A stretch of DNA of 49,178 bases from CAYVLA01 sp964549615 [NCBI: uncultured Thermococci archaeon] (GCA_964549615.1 CAZJVP010000019.1:1-49178); one strand, 5' to 3'. Counted from the stretch's first letter, positions 1 through 7,774 are shown. Numbers and translations are program-made. Notes: generated from the sequence alone by a model not told the origin.

Positions 1-50
1 TGGCGCAGGCTGGGAGCTGAGAGGGTTCTCGGGAGGGCCAGCCATCTACT

Positions 51-647
51 TTACCGGGAACTGGAACCTGCCGCGAAGTGACCTAGATGACCCACAAAAA
101 GCACGCCCAGAAAAGAGGAAATAATTATGGGATAACACACGTGGGCTTGGGCGGCTAGCTCAAGGGGATATGCTGAAGGCTCGTCGTCAGATGACTTAGA
201 CCGGAGGTGCTTGAGCGCGATGGCGTCGCTGGGCACCAACCCCTCGCACCTAACGTCGTCTTGGTCTTGGATCGTAGAGGCCGAGCAGATTGGAACGGCT
301 CCGACCTTGATGCGGGCCCCAGCTGGGCACGATGCAGCGCACGCGCCGCAGTTCATGCAGATGCCCTCGGGCTTGCCGCTCTCCATTCTGATGATGTTGA
401 TGGGGCATATGACGGCGCACAGACCGCAGCCCGTACACCTAGATCTATCCACGTAGTAGCCTCCTCTGGAGTTCCTCCTGATTGCCTTGGAGGGGCAGAT
501 CTTCGCGCATTCGCCGCAGTTCGTGCAGGCCAGGTAATATCCGCCTTCCGTCCTCCTTATTGCGCCGACCGGGCACCTGCAAAGGCACTTCCCGCAATCT
601 ATCCAGCCTGAGGAGGTCGCATGCACGGCATTTGTTAACGATGTCAA
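51..647 (-). CDS. Polyferredoxin with three complete 4Fe-4S motifs
   Basis: Probable electron carrier. Three complete CxxCxxCxxxCP motifs lie at residues 41-52, 71-82 and 97-108. A fourth at the N-terminus is incomplete: C18, C21 and C25 are present but the expected first cysteine is W15. The last 85 residues hold no motif I recognise and end in a hydrophobic stretch. The TTG at 647 is the longest start; a GTG eight codons in is an alternative. The gene is divergent from the thioredoxin reductase gene, so a redox role fits, but the partner enzyme is not visible. The incomplete first cluster could mean real loss or an error near the start, since the neighbouring frame reads NKCRAC just upstream. 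Confidence 0.8.
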   Translation of the reverse strand: MTSLTNAVHATSSGWIDCGKCLCRCPVGAIRRTEGGYYLACTNCGECAKICPSKAIRRNSRGGYYVDRSRCTGCGLCAVICPINIIRMESGKPEGICMNCGACAASCPAGARIKVGAVPICSASTIQDQDDVRCEGLVPSDAIALKHLRSKSSDDEPSAYPLELAAQAHVCYPIIISSFLGVLFVGHLGHFAAGSSSR

Positions 648-777
648 CTCTTAAGTGGCACAAAGAGACCATGACAGTGCCTCCTCCTTGCGAACAGGGC
701 GAGCCCCCGGTTCCCATGCGGCGTCGATCCATGTTGCCGCTCCGGGTGAGTGAGATCCGCTGATTGATATCCTTATT

Positions 778-1758
778 ATGGAGGGGTCGGGCGGTTCCTT
801 GCGGGATCTCAAGTTGTACGACCTATTGATCATAGGCTCCGGTTGTGCCGGGATGACTGCCGCGATCTACGCTGGCAGGGCTAGACTGAGTACGCTCGTG
901 GTGGCTGGCGAGGCTTGGGGCGGGCAGCTCATGTTGACAACCGAAGTTGAGAACTTCCCAGGATTCAAGGACGGTATCTTGGGTGCCGAGTTGATGACGA
1001 GGATGCGGGAGCAGGCGGGTCGTTTCGGCGCCGAGTTCCTGTTCAGAGATGCGACGAGCGTGGACTTCTCCTCACGTCCCTTCAGGGTGACTGCGGCAGG
1101 CAAGCATTACGATTCCCGGGCGGTCATCATCGCGACCGGTGCCTCGCCGAAGTGGCTTGGCGTGGAGGGGGAGAAAAGGTTTGCGGGAAAGGGGGTCTCC
1201 ATGTGCTCCACCTGCGATGCTCCCCTGTATGCTGGAAAGAAGGCGGTCGTGGTGGGAGGCGGCGACTCGGCGATGGAGGAGGCGCTGGCTCTGGCCAAGT
1301 TTGCGGCGGAGGTCAAAGTCTTGCACCGCAGGGACAGCTTGCGGGCGTCAAAGATCCTGCAGGAGCGGGCCGAGCGGGATCCCAAGATCAGCTTCGTCTG
1401 GAATAGCGTGGTCGAAGAGATACTGGGCAGGGAAAGGGTGGAGGGGATTCGGATCAGAAGGGTCGACACCGGAGAGGAGTCCGTGCTCGAGTGCGACGCG
1501 GTTTTCTTGGCAATCGGGCGTGTGCCGAACACCGCGATCTTTGCTGGCCAGGTGGAACTCGATGAGCGGGGATACGTGGTGTCCAGGGAGATGGTCAGGA
1601 CCAGCGTGGACGGGGTCTTCGTCGCGGGAGAGGCTGCCGATGCGCGCTATCGCCAGGCGATCGTCGAGGCGGGCATGGGCTGTATGGCCGCCATCGAGGC
1701 CCAACGGTACCTCGAGACGGAGAGGGCTAGAGAGCCGCAGATTCGGCGTTTGCCGTGA
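778..1758 (+). CDS. trxB: Thioredoxin reductase-like NAD(P)-disulfide oxidoreductase
   Basis: FAD-dependent pyridine nucleotide-disulfide reductase that passes electrons from NAD(P)H to a thioredoxin-like partner in the cytoplasm. Visible features are the N-terminal dinucleotide fold (GSGCAG, about residues 21-26, where most relatives have GSGPAG), the redox-active CSTC pair near residue 142, the second nucleotide fold VVGGGDSAMEE near 158, and the C-terminal FVAGEAAD segment that contacts FAD. The 326-residue length is normal for the low-molecular-weight family. The ATG at 778 gives a short N-terminal tail before the fold. No thioredoxin gene is next to it; the divergent polyferredoxin is the only redox neighbour. 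Confidence 0.9.
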   Translation: MEGSGGSLRDLKLYDLLIIGSGCAGMTAAIYAGRARLSTLVVAGEAWGGQLMLTTEVENFPGFKDGILGAELMTRMREQAGRFGAEFLFRDATSVDFSSRPFRVTAAGKHYDSRAVIIATGASPKWLGVEGEKRFAGKGVSMCSTCDAPLYAGKKAVVVGGGDSAMEEALALAKFAAEVKVLHRRDSLRASKILQERAERDPKISFVWNSVVEEILGRERVEGIRIRRVDTGEESVLECDAVFLAIGRVPNTAIFAGQVELDERGYVVSREMVRTSVDGVFVAGEAADARYRQAIVEAGMGCMAAIEAQRYLETERAREPQIRRLP

Positions 1759-1768
1759 GGTCCCCCGA

Positions 1769-2509
1769 CTAGAAGGAAGGTTCGCTTCCCACGATCCTCT
1801 TGTACGCCTCGTCGTACGCCCTCTTGATGGACTCCGGGCTTCCTCCGTTTCTGAATACCTGCTTGTCGTACTCGACCAGCTTCCCCTCGGCGAAGGCCTT
1901 GGAGTCGAGGATCCGCATCGAATCGCACGCTATCTCGTCGGCGACCACGATGCCGCCATCAGGCCTTCCGAACTCCAGCTTGAAATCCGCGAGCAAAAGT
2001 CCCCTCGCGGAAAGAAATTCGCTCAGGATCGCATTGGCTTTGAGCGTCAGCTCCCTGATCTTCTTCATCTCGGCGACGGTGGCAAGGTTGAGCATGGCTA
2101 TGTGGTCCTCGTTTATCCACGGGTCATGCAGGGCATCGTTCTTCAGGTAGAACTCGATGACGGGGGCCTTCAGCCTCAAGCCCGGGTCGAGGGGGAGGCG
2201 CCTGACGATGCTGCCCATCGCTATGTTCCTGCATACAACCTCGACGGGGATGATCTCGACCCGTCTGACCTCCATGAGGCCGGGCTCGGGCAGGGAGATG
2301 AAGTGGGTTGGGACGCCATTCTTTTCGAGGTCCCGGAGAAGGCGGGCTGAGATGACGGAGTTGTACTTCCCCTTGCTCGGCATCCTGTCGCGCTTCAGGC
2401 CATCGAGTGCGGTCAGGTCATCCTTGAACCTCATCAGGAGCGTCCTGTCGTCCCTTGAGTAGAGTATCTTCGTCTTTCCCTCTCTGAGGAGTTTGCCTTG
2501 CGGTTGCAT
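1769..2509 (-). CDS. purC: Phosphoribosylaminoimidazole-succinocarboxamide synthase
   Basis: SAICAR synthetase joins CAIR and aspartate using ATP in purine biosynthesis. Family motifs are present in order: the N-terminal EGKTKILYS nucleotide loop, the RNIAMGSIVRR segment, HDPWINEDH, and LADFKLEFG followed by VVADEIACDSMR. The 246-residue length matches the family. I chose the ATG at 2509, which follows a GGTGG stretch, rather than the upstream start, because PurC proteins normally begin a few residues before EGKTK. No other purine genes are in the window. The gene converges on trxB, with about 10 bases between the two stops. Confidence 0.95.
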   Translation of the reverse strand: MQPQGKLLREGKTKILYSRDDRTLLMRFKDDLTALDGLKRDRMPSKGKYNSVISARLLRDLEKNGVPTHFISLPEPGLMEVRRVEIIPVEVVCRNIAMGSIVRRLPLDPGLRLKAPVIEFYLKNDALHDPWINEDHIAMLNLATVAEMKKIRELTLKANAILSEFLSARGLLLADFKLEFGRPDGGIVVADEIACDSMRILDSKAFAEGKLVEYDKQVFRNGGSPESIKRAYDEAYKRIVGSEPSF

Positions 2510-2590
2510 CCACCACCGGCGGACCAGCGACAGCCGACCCAAAAAAAGTTTGCCTGCCCGTGGTGTTCCGTGTGGTCAAGGAGGCCGGGA

Positions 2591-3526
2591 CTAGAACAGC
2601 AGGAGCCTCCTGGACGGGCTGTCGAAACGCCAGAGCCCGTTCCTGGACGCGATCTGGACTGCCTCCTCGTACTCCCGCCTCGTTATGCCGCGTCTGAGAG
2701 CAGCAACGGTGTCGGCCTTGTAGCAGGGCCTGTACTGGTCCATCAGGTTGATGTAGGTGTCCTTCGAAACCCGTTGGGCAATGAACCTGGTCGTCTCGTC
2801 GGTTCCGGCGAGCCCCTCGGGGAGCACGAGGTGCCTCACGAGCAGGCCGCGCGTCGCGATTCCATCCTCGTTGATCTGCAGGTCGCCCACTTGGCGGTGC
2901 ATCTCGATCACGGCAGCCCTGTTCCTCTCGACGTAGTCATCGATCCCGGAGAGCTTCTTGGCCGTCGCGTTGTCCGCATACTTCATGTCCGGCATGTAGA
3001 TGTCGACTATTCCGTCCAGCAGCTTGAGCGTCGCGATCGAGTCGTAGCCCCCGGTGTTGTAGACGAGGGGAAGACGAAGCCCGCGTTCGATTGCATTGGG
3101 GAGGGCGGACAGTATCTGTGGGACAACATGGGTTGGGCTCACAAAATTGATGTTCTCGCATCCCAGTCTTTGCAGGTAGAGCATGATGGTCGCGATCTTG
3201 TCCGGCTCGACGGGCTCGCCCTCTCCCAACTGGCTTATCTCGAAGTTCTGGCAGAAGATGCACTTCAGGTTGCAGTTTGCGAAGAATATCGTTCCCGACC
3301 CGCCCCGGCCGACCAGGGGCGCCTCCTCGCCGAAGTGGGGGTTGAAGCTTGAGATGATGGCTCTCTCTCCAGTCCTGCAGGCACCGGTCTTGTTTGACAG
3401 CCGATCCACAGCGCAGTTCCTCGGGCAAACCGAACAAGGGGAAAGGAGCGAGCGGGCTGCATCGATGCGGTCGGTAAGTTCCGCGGAACTGAGGTCGAGG
3501 TAGGCGGGATGAAAGCCTTTGGCCAT
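2591..3526 (-). CDS. Radical SAM protein related to pyruvate formate-lyase activase (COG1313)
   Basis: Radical S-adenosylmethionine enzyme of the PflX/COG1313 group. The SAM-cluster motif is CNLKCIFC at about residues 87-94 (CxxxCxxC). Ahead of it are further cysteines (CSVCPRNC and GAC) that could bind metal or an extra cluster. The substrate is unknown; relatives are often found beside AMMECR1 and MEMO genes, neither of which is seen here. The ATG at 3526 fits the family start; a GTG one codon upstream is also possible. An upstream flavodoxin gene on the same strand is a plausible source of electrons for SAM cleavage. A TATA-like palindrome lies 26-35 bases before the start. Confidence 0.85.
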   Translation of the reverse strand: MAKGFHPAYLDLSSAELTDRIDAARSLLSPCSVCPRNCAVDRLSNKTGACRTGERAIISSFNPHFGEEAPLVGRGGSGTIFFANCNLKCIFCQNFEISQLGEGEPVEPDKIATIMLYLQRLGCENINFVSPTHVVPQILSALPNAIERGLRLPLVYNTGGYDSIATLKLLDGIVDIYMPDMKYADNATAKKLSGIDDYVERNRAAVIEMHRQVGDLQINEDGIATRGLLVRHLVLPEGLAGTDETTRFIAQRVSKDTYINLMDQYRPCYKADTVAALRRGITRREYEEAVQIASRNGLWRFDSPSRRLLLF

Positions 3527-3551
3527 CACTATGATGGTTTCCGGATGGGGG

Positions 3552-3561
3552 AGATTAATCT
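3552..3561 (-). promoter_or_regulatory. TATA-like element and 10-bp palindrome before the radical SAM gene
   Basis: AGATTAATCT is a perfect 10-base palindrome located 26-35 bases upstream of the ATG at 3526. This is the usual distance for an archaeal box A of a leaderless or short-leader gene. It could equally be a small operator. The flavodoxin gene ends only about 15 bases upstream, so the two genes might be transcribed separately or together. Confidence 0.45.
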
Positions 3562-3576
3562 GACTCTGGGAGAGCT

Positions 3577-4047
3577 TCAGTCGCCGCGTATCGCCCGCAC
3601 GAAGGCCTGGATCTGTTGCGCTCGATTGCCAGCGACAAGGTCCTTTCGTCGCACCGCGAGGCATTCGCGAACAACGGCTCCCGCCGCTAGGCGCTTCATC
3701 TCCTCAAAGACATCAGCCGCGCCGCCGTTCGAGACCGAAAAGAAGTACAGCTGCTTCCCGGATAGGGCGTAGTTGGTCAGGAAGGTCCTGACAGCCGGCG
3801 TCATCCGGCCCGCCCAGACGGGGGTACCGACGATGATGGGGTCGTACCCAGCGGGCTCGACCTTCAGTTCGATTCGGGTGAGTTTCCGCCTGAAGGCGTC
3901 CGACCCGGATCTTAGAAATCCCAGCAACCCTTTGCGGTTCTTGCGGTCGACGATCTCGTGGCACTCGGCGCCGACGGCCTTCGCCACGGTTTCAGCCAAG
4001 GTCTTGTTCGAGCCCGTTCGAGAGTAATAAACGACGAGCGGCTTCAG
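3577..4047 (-). CDS. Flavodoxin-domain protein, probable CTG start
   Basis: FMN-binding flavodoxin fold, probably a cytoplasmic one-electron carrier. The phosphate-binding loop YYSRTGSNKTLAE follows directly after the first beta strand (KPLVV), and GTPVWAGRMTPAVR corresponds to the second FMN loop. The total of 156 residues is normal. Homology begins with a KPLVVYYS strand, which in relatives follows the initiator Met directly. Here that position is CTG at 4047, placed 3 bases after a strong ribosome-binding site (GGAGGGTGAG, 4051-4060). A TTG at 4071 would add eight residues, and longer starts exist. It probably serves the radical SAM protein encoded about 50 bases downstream. Confidence 0.8.
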   Translation of the reverse strand: MKPLVVYYSRTGSNKTLAETVAKAVGAECHEIVDRKNRKGLLGFLRSGSDAFRRKLTRIELKVEPAGYDPIIVGTPVWAGRMTPAVRTFLTNYALSGKQLYFFSVSNGGAADVFEEMKRLAAGAVVRECLAVRRKDLVAGNRAQQIQAFVRAIRGD

Positions 4048-4050
4048 ATG

Positions 4051-4060
4051 CTCACCCTCC
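4051..4060 (-). promoter_or_regulatory. Strong Shine-Dalgarno site that points to a CTG start
   Basis: GGAGGGTGAG on the minus strand closely matches the archaeal anti-SD complement GGAGGTGAT. The only codon at usual spacing downstream in the flavodoxin frame is CTG at 4045-4047. The site would be inside the coding region if the upstream TTG or ATG were used. Confidence 0.6.
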
Positions 4061-4087
4061 GATCCTTTCAAGCCGAGACTGCCTCGC

Positions 4088-4096
4088 TCATAAATG
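4088..4096 (-). promoter_or_regulatory. Box A (TATA) of the flavodoxin gene
   Basis: CATTTATGA on the minus strand sits about 45 bases ahead of the proposed CTG start, leaving room for a short leader that carries the ribosome-binding site. It would be inside the coding sequence if the longest reading frame were used. Confidence 0.45.
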
Positions 4097-4267
4097 GATC
4101 GCGCACTTGCCCGATCATGGTACCATCTCATCGCGCTTCACACGGCTGCGCGCCAAGTGCGAACCATGCCGATCGAGCCCGCGTGAGCAGCGAAAGGAGT
4201 CCCGAGGCCTGAAGCCCGCCGCGGCGTCGGGGGTTCCGTCAGAAGTACACGGGTTCCTTGCTTCATT

Positions 4268-5128
4268 CTATGCGGGAGCGAGATCGAAGCTGTAATGGGA
4301 CCTGTGATCGTAGTAATCGTGGGAGGAACCGATGAAGATCCAGGATGTGTCGACCATTGAGCTCTTCCGTTTCATGGTCTGTCCGGTCGTGTCGATGACG
4401 TACCAGCGGAAATCCCCATCCCTGACGTACCACACCTTAGCCTTCACGCCGCCCAGGCCCGATCTCCTCTTCCTTATCCTGCTGATGACGATCTTGCGGA
4501 CCTCCTCTTCGCCGGACGTGACGAGGACGAGCATGCGGTAGTGGAATCCGCGGCTTCCCTTGGAGTCGTCCTCGACCAGATCCACTTTGAACCTGATTCC
4601 GCTGGCATTGAACATCGCGGCGAGGAGGATGGCATGGGACCTGTCGTCACCGGAGTACCTCGTGAGCACGTCCGTCAGATTCGTGTAGTTCCTCGAGTAC
4701 TTGTACCTCACGTTTGCCGCGACGAGGTTGGCGAGGAGGTCGACCCTCTCGAGGTAGCCCTTGTTCTTAGTGCGGGACTCCACGAGCTTTTTCACATCAG
4801 GGGAGTCCATGTTCTGGATGAAGGGAGCTGAGAGGTTTCTTTCCCATTCCGCCAGGCGTTGCGAGTCGTTGAGCAGCCCAAGTTTGGCCAGCAATGCTTG
4901 GCTGCCGTTTTGGATCTCAACGAACTCGACGTCGATCGCCTGTATGTACCTGAAGAAGGGCCCGGGAAACAGCACCGCCAACACGAGGAGCAGGACGGCG
5001 ACCGCGAGGACGACCCAGAAAAGCTTCTCCATCGTGGTCCTTTTCCTGCGCACGGGCCCCCCACAGACCGGACATTCCTGGACGAACTCCGGGAGCCACA
5101 TGCGGCACGCGGGACAGTAGTAGTGCAT
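4268..5128 (-). CDS. Membrane protein: zinc ribbon plus catalytically dead transglutaminase-like domain
   Basis: The N-terminus is a zinc ribbon (C5, C8, C19, C22), followed by one membrane helix at about residues 35-55 and a C-terminal domain resembling the transglutaminase-like fold. In active relatives the motif reads GDCxDHA; here residues 160-166 are G-D-D-R-S-H-A, so the nucleophilic cysteine is Asp162. The downstream His (GFHYRMLV) and Asp (YVIDTTG) are still recognisable. The domain therefore probably binds rather than cuts or cross-links. The ORF is intact and the ATG directly precedes the ribbon. It is encoded alone between the flavodoxin and CBS genes; the partner is unknown. Confidence 0.65.
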   Translation of the reverse strand: MHYYCPACRMWLPEFVQECPVCGGPVRRKRTTMEKLFWVVLAVAVLLLVLAVLFPGPFFRYIQAIDVEFVEIQNGSQALLAKLGLLNDSQRLAEWERNLSAPFIQNMDSPDVKKLVESRTKNKGYLERVDLLANLVAANVRYKYSRNYTNLTDVLTRYSGDDRSHAILLAAMFNASGIRFKVDLVEDDSKGSRGFHYRMLVLVTSGEEEVRKIVISRIRKRRSGLGGVKAKVWYVRDGDFRWYVIDTTGQTMKRKSSMVDTSWIFIGSSHDYYDHRSHYSFDLAPA

Positions 5129-5350
5129 TCCGGCAAACGGGCATCGATCATCGATAAATCTGTGACGGGAATCCGAACGACTGCGCCTTGGCTCATTGTT
5201 GCAGCGAGGGTCGGTCCCAAGGTTGTCCCTGTCGCGAGGTTTCCCGGGTTCCTCGCATGCGAGCGCGGAGATACGAAACAGCTGTGGAGGGATTGGAATC
5301 TCTAATTACATTTTGTCCTTTTTTGATCCATAAAGAAACAGAAGGAAAGA

Positions 5351-5358
5351 CATATATC
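5351..5358 (+). promoter_or_regulatory. Box A (TATA) of the CBS-domain gene
   Basis: CATATATC lies 27-34 bases before the ATG at 5385, the spacing of a leaderless or near-leaderless archaeal gene. An inverted repeat follows immediately. Confidence 0.65.
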
Positions 5359-5359
5359 T

Positions 5360-5380
5360 GCATTCCCTATATGGGGATGC
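5360..5380 (+). promoter_or_regulatory. Operator-like inverted repeat between box A and start of the CBS gene
   Basis: Arms GCATTCCC and GGGGATGC flank a TATAT centre; seven of eight positions pair by Watson-Crick rules and one is a T-G pair. It occupies the segment where RNA polymerase would start, so a bound repressor would block initiation. It could also fold in RNA if transcription starts upstream of it. No adjacent regulator gene is evident. Confidence 0.5.
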
Positions 5381-5384
5381 CCCA

Positions 5385-6233
5385 ATGAAGGTCAGGGAAG
5401 TCATGACACCGGAACCCAAGTACATCGAGATACCTAGCACTCGCCAGGCGGCGCTGATCATGTTCCAGAAGCATCGCGTGACGGGCCTCCCGGTCCTGAA
5501 GGAGGGGACCAGGAAGCTGGTCGGGCTGATCACCCTCAGGGACCTCGCAAGCCACCCGGACGAGGAACAGGTGGCCATGATCATGAACAAGGACATCCCG
5601 ACCGTCGACCCCGATGATGACTTCAAGAAGGCCTGCGAGATAATGGTAAAACAGGACATCAGGCATGTGCCCGTCGTCTTCGAGGGCATGCTCGTCGGGA
5701 TTGTGACCGTCAAGGACATTCTCAGACGGGCCGTCATGGAGTTGGATCTGGAGATCTTCGTTCGCGATGTCTTCAGCGATCAGGTCACCGCCGTGTGGGA
5801 GGAAACGCCGCTGCGGGCGGCCTGGGTCATCATGAGTGCGTCAAAGTCGCACACGGTGCCAGTCGTGGACGCCAAGGGCAGGGTGGTCGGCATCATATCC
5901 GATGTGGACATCATCCGTGCTTCGGAGATAAAGGAGTCCGCCGCTACCGACATGTTGACCACCGAGACCGAGGGCGACGTGTGGTCGCTTGAGGGCAAGA
6001 ACCTGCTCTACGTGGTTAGCAAGAACCTCGTGATCCCGCAAGACAAGACGGTTCGGGACCTCATGACGAAGGAGATCGGGGTTGGGCGCCGCACACCCAT
6101 CAAGCGCTGCGCGAAGATCATGGTGACAACGGATCTCAAGGAGATCCCCGTACTGGCGCCTGAGGGGGAACTGGTTGGCGTCGTCAGGGACGTTGACTTG
6201 GTGAAGGCCCTGTTGCCTGCTTCAGCTCGTTGA
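5385..6233 (+). CDS. Four-CBS-domain protein
   Basis: Cytoplasmic protein built only of CBS repeats, a fold that typically binds adenine nucleotides or SAM and senses energy state. Repeats are near residues 1-60, 65-120, 125-190 and 215-280. Each has the usual HVPVV or EIPVL strand followed by a Gly-Ile/Val-Val-(x)2-D turn (LVGIVTVKDI, VVGIISDVDI, LVGVVRDVDL). No enzyme or DNA-binding domain is attached, so it is probably a sensor acting on a partner. The start follows an operator-like palindrome. The last 50 bases overlap the 3' end of the convergent glyS gene. What it senses cannot be told from sequence. Confidence 0.9.
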   Translation: MKVREVMTPEPKYIEIPSTRQAALIMFQKHRVTGLPVLKEGTRKLVGLITLRDLASHPDEEQVAMIMNKDIPTVDPDDDFKKACEIMVKQDIRHVPVVFEGMLVGIVTVKDILRRAVMELDLEIFVRDVFSDQVTAVWEETPLRAAWVIMSASKSHTVPVVDAKGRVVGIISDVDIIRASEIKESAATDMLTTETEGDVWSLEGKNLLYVVSKNLVIPQDKTVRDLMTKEIGVGRRTPIKRCAKIMVTTDLKEIPVLAPEGELVGVVRDVDLVKALLPASAR

Positions 6234-7710
6234 ACGTGACGAGCCCGTTGTACAGTCTCCACAACGCGGTGGGGACCTCGGATATGGCGATCCGGATCTG
6301 TGCCGTGGTGTCTCGATCACGGATGGTCACGGACTCGTCCTTGAGGGACTGGAAATCAACCGTTAGCGAGTAGGGACACCCGATCTCGTCGACCCTTGCG
6401 TATCTTCTTCCGATCGAGCCGGACTCATCGTAGAAACAGGCAATACCGTGGGCCTTCAGGTCGTCCTCGACCTTGCGTGCGAGCTGGGGTAGTCCCTCCT
6501 TGTTGAGAAGCGGGAAGACCGCCGCGAGAAATGGGGAGATCTGAGGAGGCAGGGAAAGATACGTGCGCTCGCCCTCCTTCCTCATCGAGACCTCAAGCAG
6601 GCAGATCAGCGTGCGATCCAAGCCGGCAGAGATCTCCCAGACGTGGGGGATGAACTTCTCCCCGTCCTCCCGCGTCCATCTCAGATCGGCCCCGCTTCCG
6701 CGCATGTGGCCGGCCAGATCGTAGTCCACCCTGTAGTTGTTGGCCACCAGTTCGACCCACCCCAGCTTGTCGGAGAGTACCTCGAAGTCCCACGTCTCCT
6801 TGGAGTAGAAAGGCCTCTCATCCTCGCCCACCTCTCTGAACCTCAGGGATTCCCTGGGGAAACCCATGCCCTCCCAGACCCTCTGAACCTCGGCGAGGTA
6901 GTAGGCTATCAGCTTGCCGCTCACAAGCTTCCTATCCAGAAGATCGGGCGGACGAAGTTCCACCAGCTCATCGGACCCCAAGGTTAGGAAGTTCATCCTG
7001 ACGTCAGCGACTTGCTCGAACTGTGGGAAATCGTCGATCTTCTCGGGGTCGAAAAAGATCTCACACTCGATCTGGCCAAACTCCCTCTGCCTGATCAGAA
7101 AATTGCGCGGCGATATCTCGTTCCTGAAAGATGCGCCTTCCTGGCAGATCCCGAAGGGAAGTTTCACCCTCATCGTCTTCGTCAGCCTGAGGTAGTCGCA
7201 GAAGATCGACTGGCAGGTCTCGGGCCTTAGGTAGCATATCTGATCCTGGAGTGGCCCCAGCATCACGCCCATCATGAGGTTGAACCTCCTGACCTTCGAG
7301 AGCTTTCCCCCACAGGAAGGACAGACGAGGCCGTGTTGCGAGATCAGTTCATCGAGCTTTGCTTCTTCCGTCCCTTCAGGGACCTGCTGTCCGGTCGCCT
7401 CCGAAACTACCTTGTCTGCCCTGTGCATCGCGTGGCATTTCTCGCATTGGGTGAGCGGGTCGCTGAAGCCGGTCAGGTGGCCGGATGACTCGAAGACGGC
7501 CTTGGGCATGATCTGGGCGCCCTGGATCTCAAGCATTCGGTTCTTCTGGACCAGATGCCGCCTCCAGAATGCCGCGATGTTCCGCCTCATCGCCTGGCCG
7601 AGCGGGCCGAAGTCGAACAATCCCGAGGGCGCCGAAGCGTAGATCTCGGATGCCGGGTAGAAGATGGCCCTCCTGAGCGCGAGGCTGGTGGCATCGTCAA
7701 ATCTGGAGAT
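6184..7710 (-). CDS. glyS: Glycyl-tRNA synthetase, archaeal type; start codon unresolved
   Basis: Class II aminoacyl-tRNA synthetase charging tRNA-Gly. The N-terminal catalytic start (FDFGPLGQAMRRNIAAFWRR), motif 2 around FRNEISPRNFLIRQREF, motif 3 (AGLDRTLICLL) and the C-terminal anticodon-binding domain (GIACFYDESGSIGRRYAR, then IGCPYSLTVD) are all present. The earliest standard start is TTG at 7620, but the family N-terminus continues upstream in frame (RRAIFYPASEIYAS) to about 7707. No ATG, GTG or TTG exists in that stretch. I placed the start at ATC 7708-7710 provisionally. An ATG at 7720 lies one frame away, so a one-base error or an unusual start are both possible. The 3' end overlaps the CBS gene by 50 bases. 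Confidence 0.9.
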   Translation of the reverse strand: MSRFDDATSLALRRAIFYPASEIYASAPSGLFDFGPLGQAMRRNIAAFWRRHLVQKNRMLEIQGAQIMPKAVFESSGHLTGFSDPLTQCEKCHAMHRADKVVSEATGQQVPEGTEEAKLDELISQHGLVCPSCGGKLSKVRRFNLMMGVMLGPLQDQICYLRPETCQSIFCDYLRLTKTMRVKLPFGICQEGASFRNEISPRNFLIRQREFGQIECEIFFDPEKIDDFPQFEQVADVRMNFLTLGSDELVELRPPDLLDRKLVSGKLIAYYLAEVQRVWEGMGFPRESLRFREVGEDERPFYSKETWDFEVLSDKLGWVELVANNYRVDYDLAGHMRGSGADLRWTREDGEKFIPHVWEISAGLDRTLICLLEVSMRKEGERTYLSLPPQISPFLAAVFPLLNKEGLPQLARKVEDDLKAHGIACFYDESGSIGRRYARVDEIGCPYSLTVDFQSLKDESVTIRDRDTTAQIRIAISEVPTALWRLYNGLVTFNELKQATGPSPSQRP

Positions 7711-7746
7711 AGAACCACATCCTTTGCCTGCCAGCTTCGGCGAGCG

Positions 7747-7755
7747 TTAAAAATA
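7747..7755 (-). promoter_or_regulatory. Box A (TATA) of glyS
   Basis: TATTTTTAA on the minus strand, about 27 bases before the out-of-frame ATG at 7720 and 37 before ATC 7710. It supports transcription starting well upstream of the internal TTG at 7620. Confidence 0.6.
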
Positions 7756-7774
7756 TCTTCGCACCAGATTTGGC

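Noticed and set aside
1139-2350. 403-codon plus-strand open frame
   Set aside because: It is a shadow across trxB and purC, both with full family motifs; its translation is rich in Arg, Trp and Ser with no domain.
2498-3352. 284-codon plus-strand open frame
   Set aside because: Antisense to the radical SAM gene, whose cysteine motifs and family length are clear.
5301-5330. T-rich stretch before the CBS gene as a terminator
   Set aside because: No gene ends upstream on the plus strand and no hairpin is present; more likely ordinary promoter-upstream AT-rich DNA.
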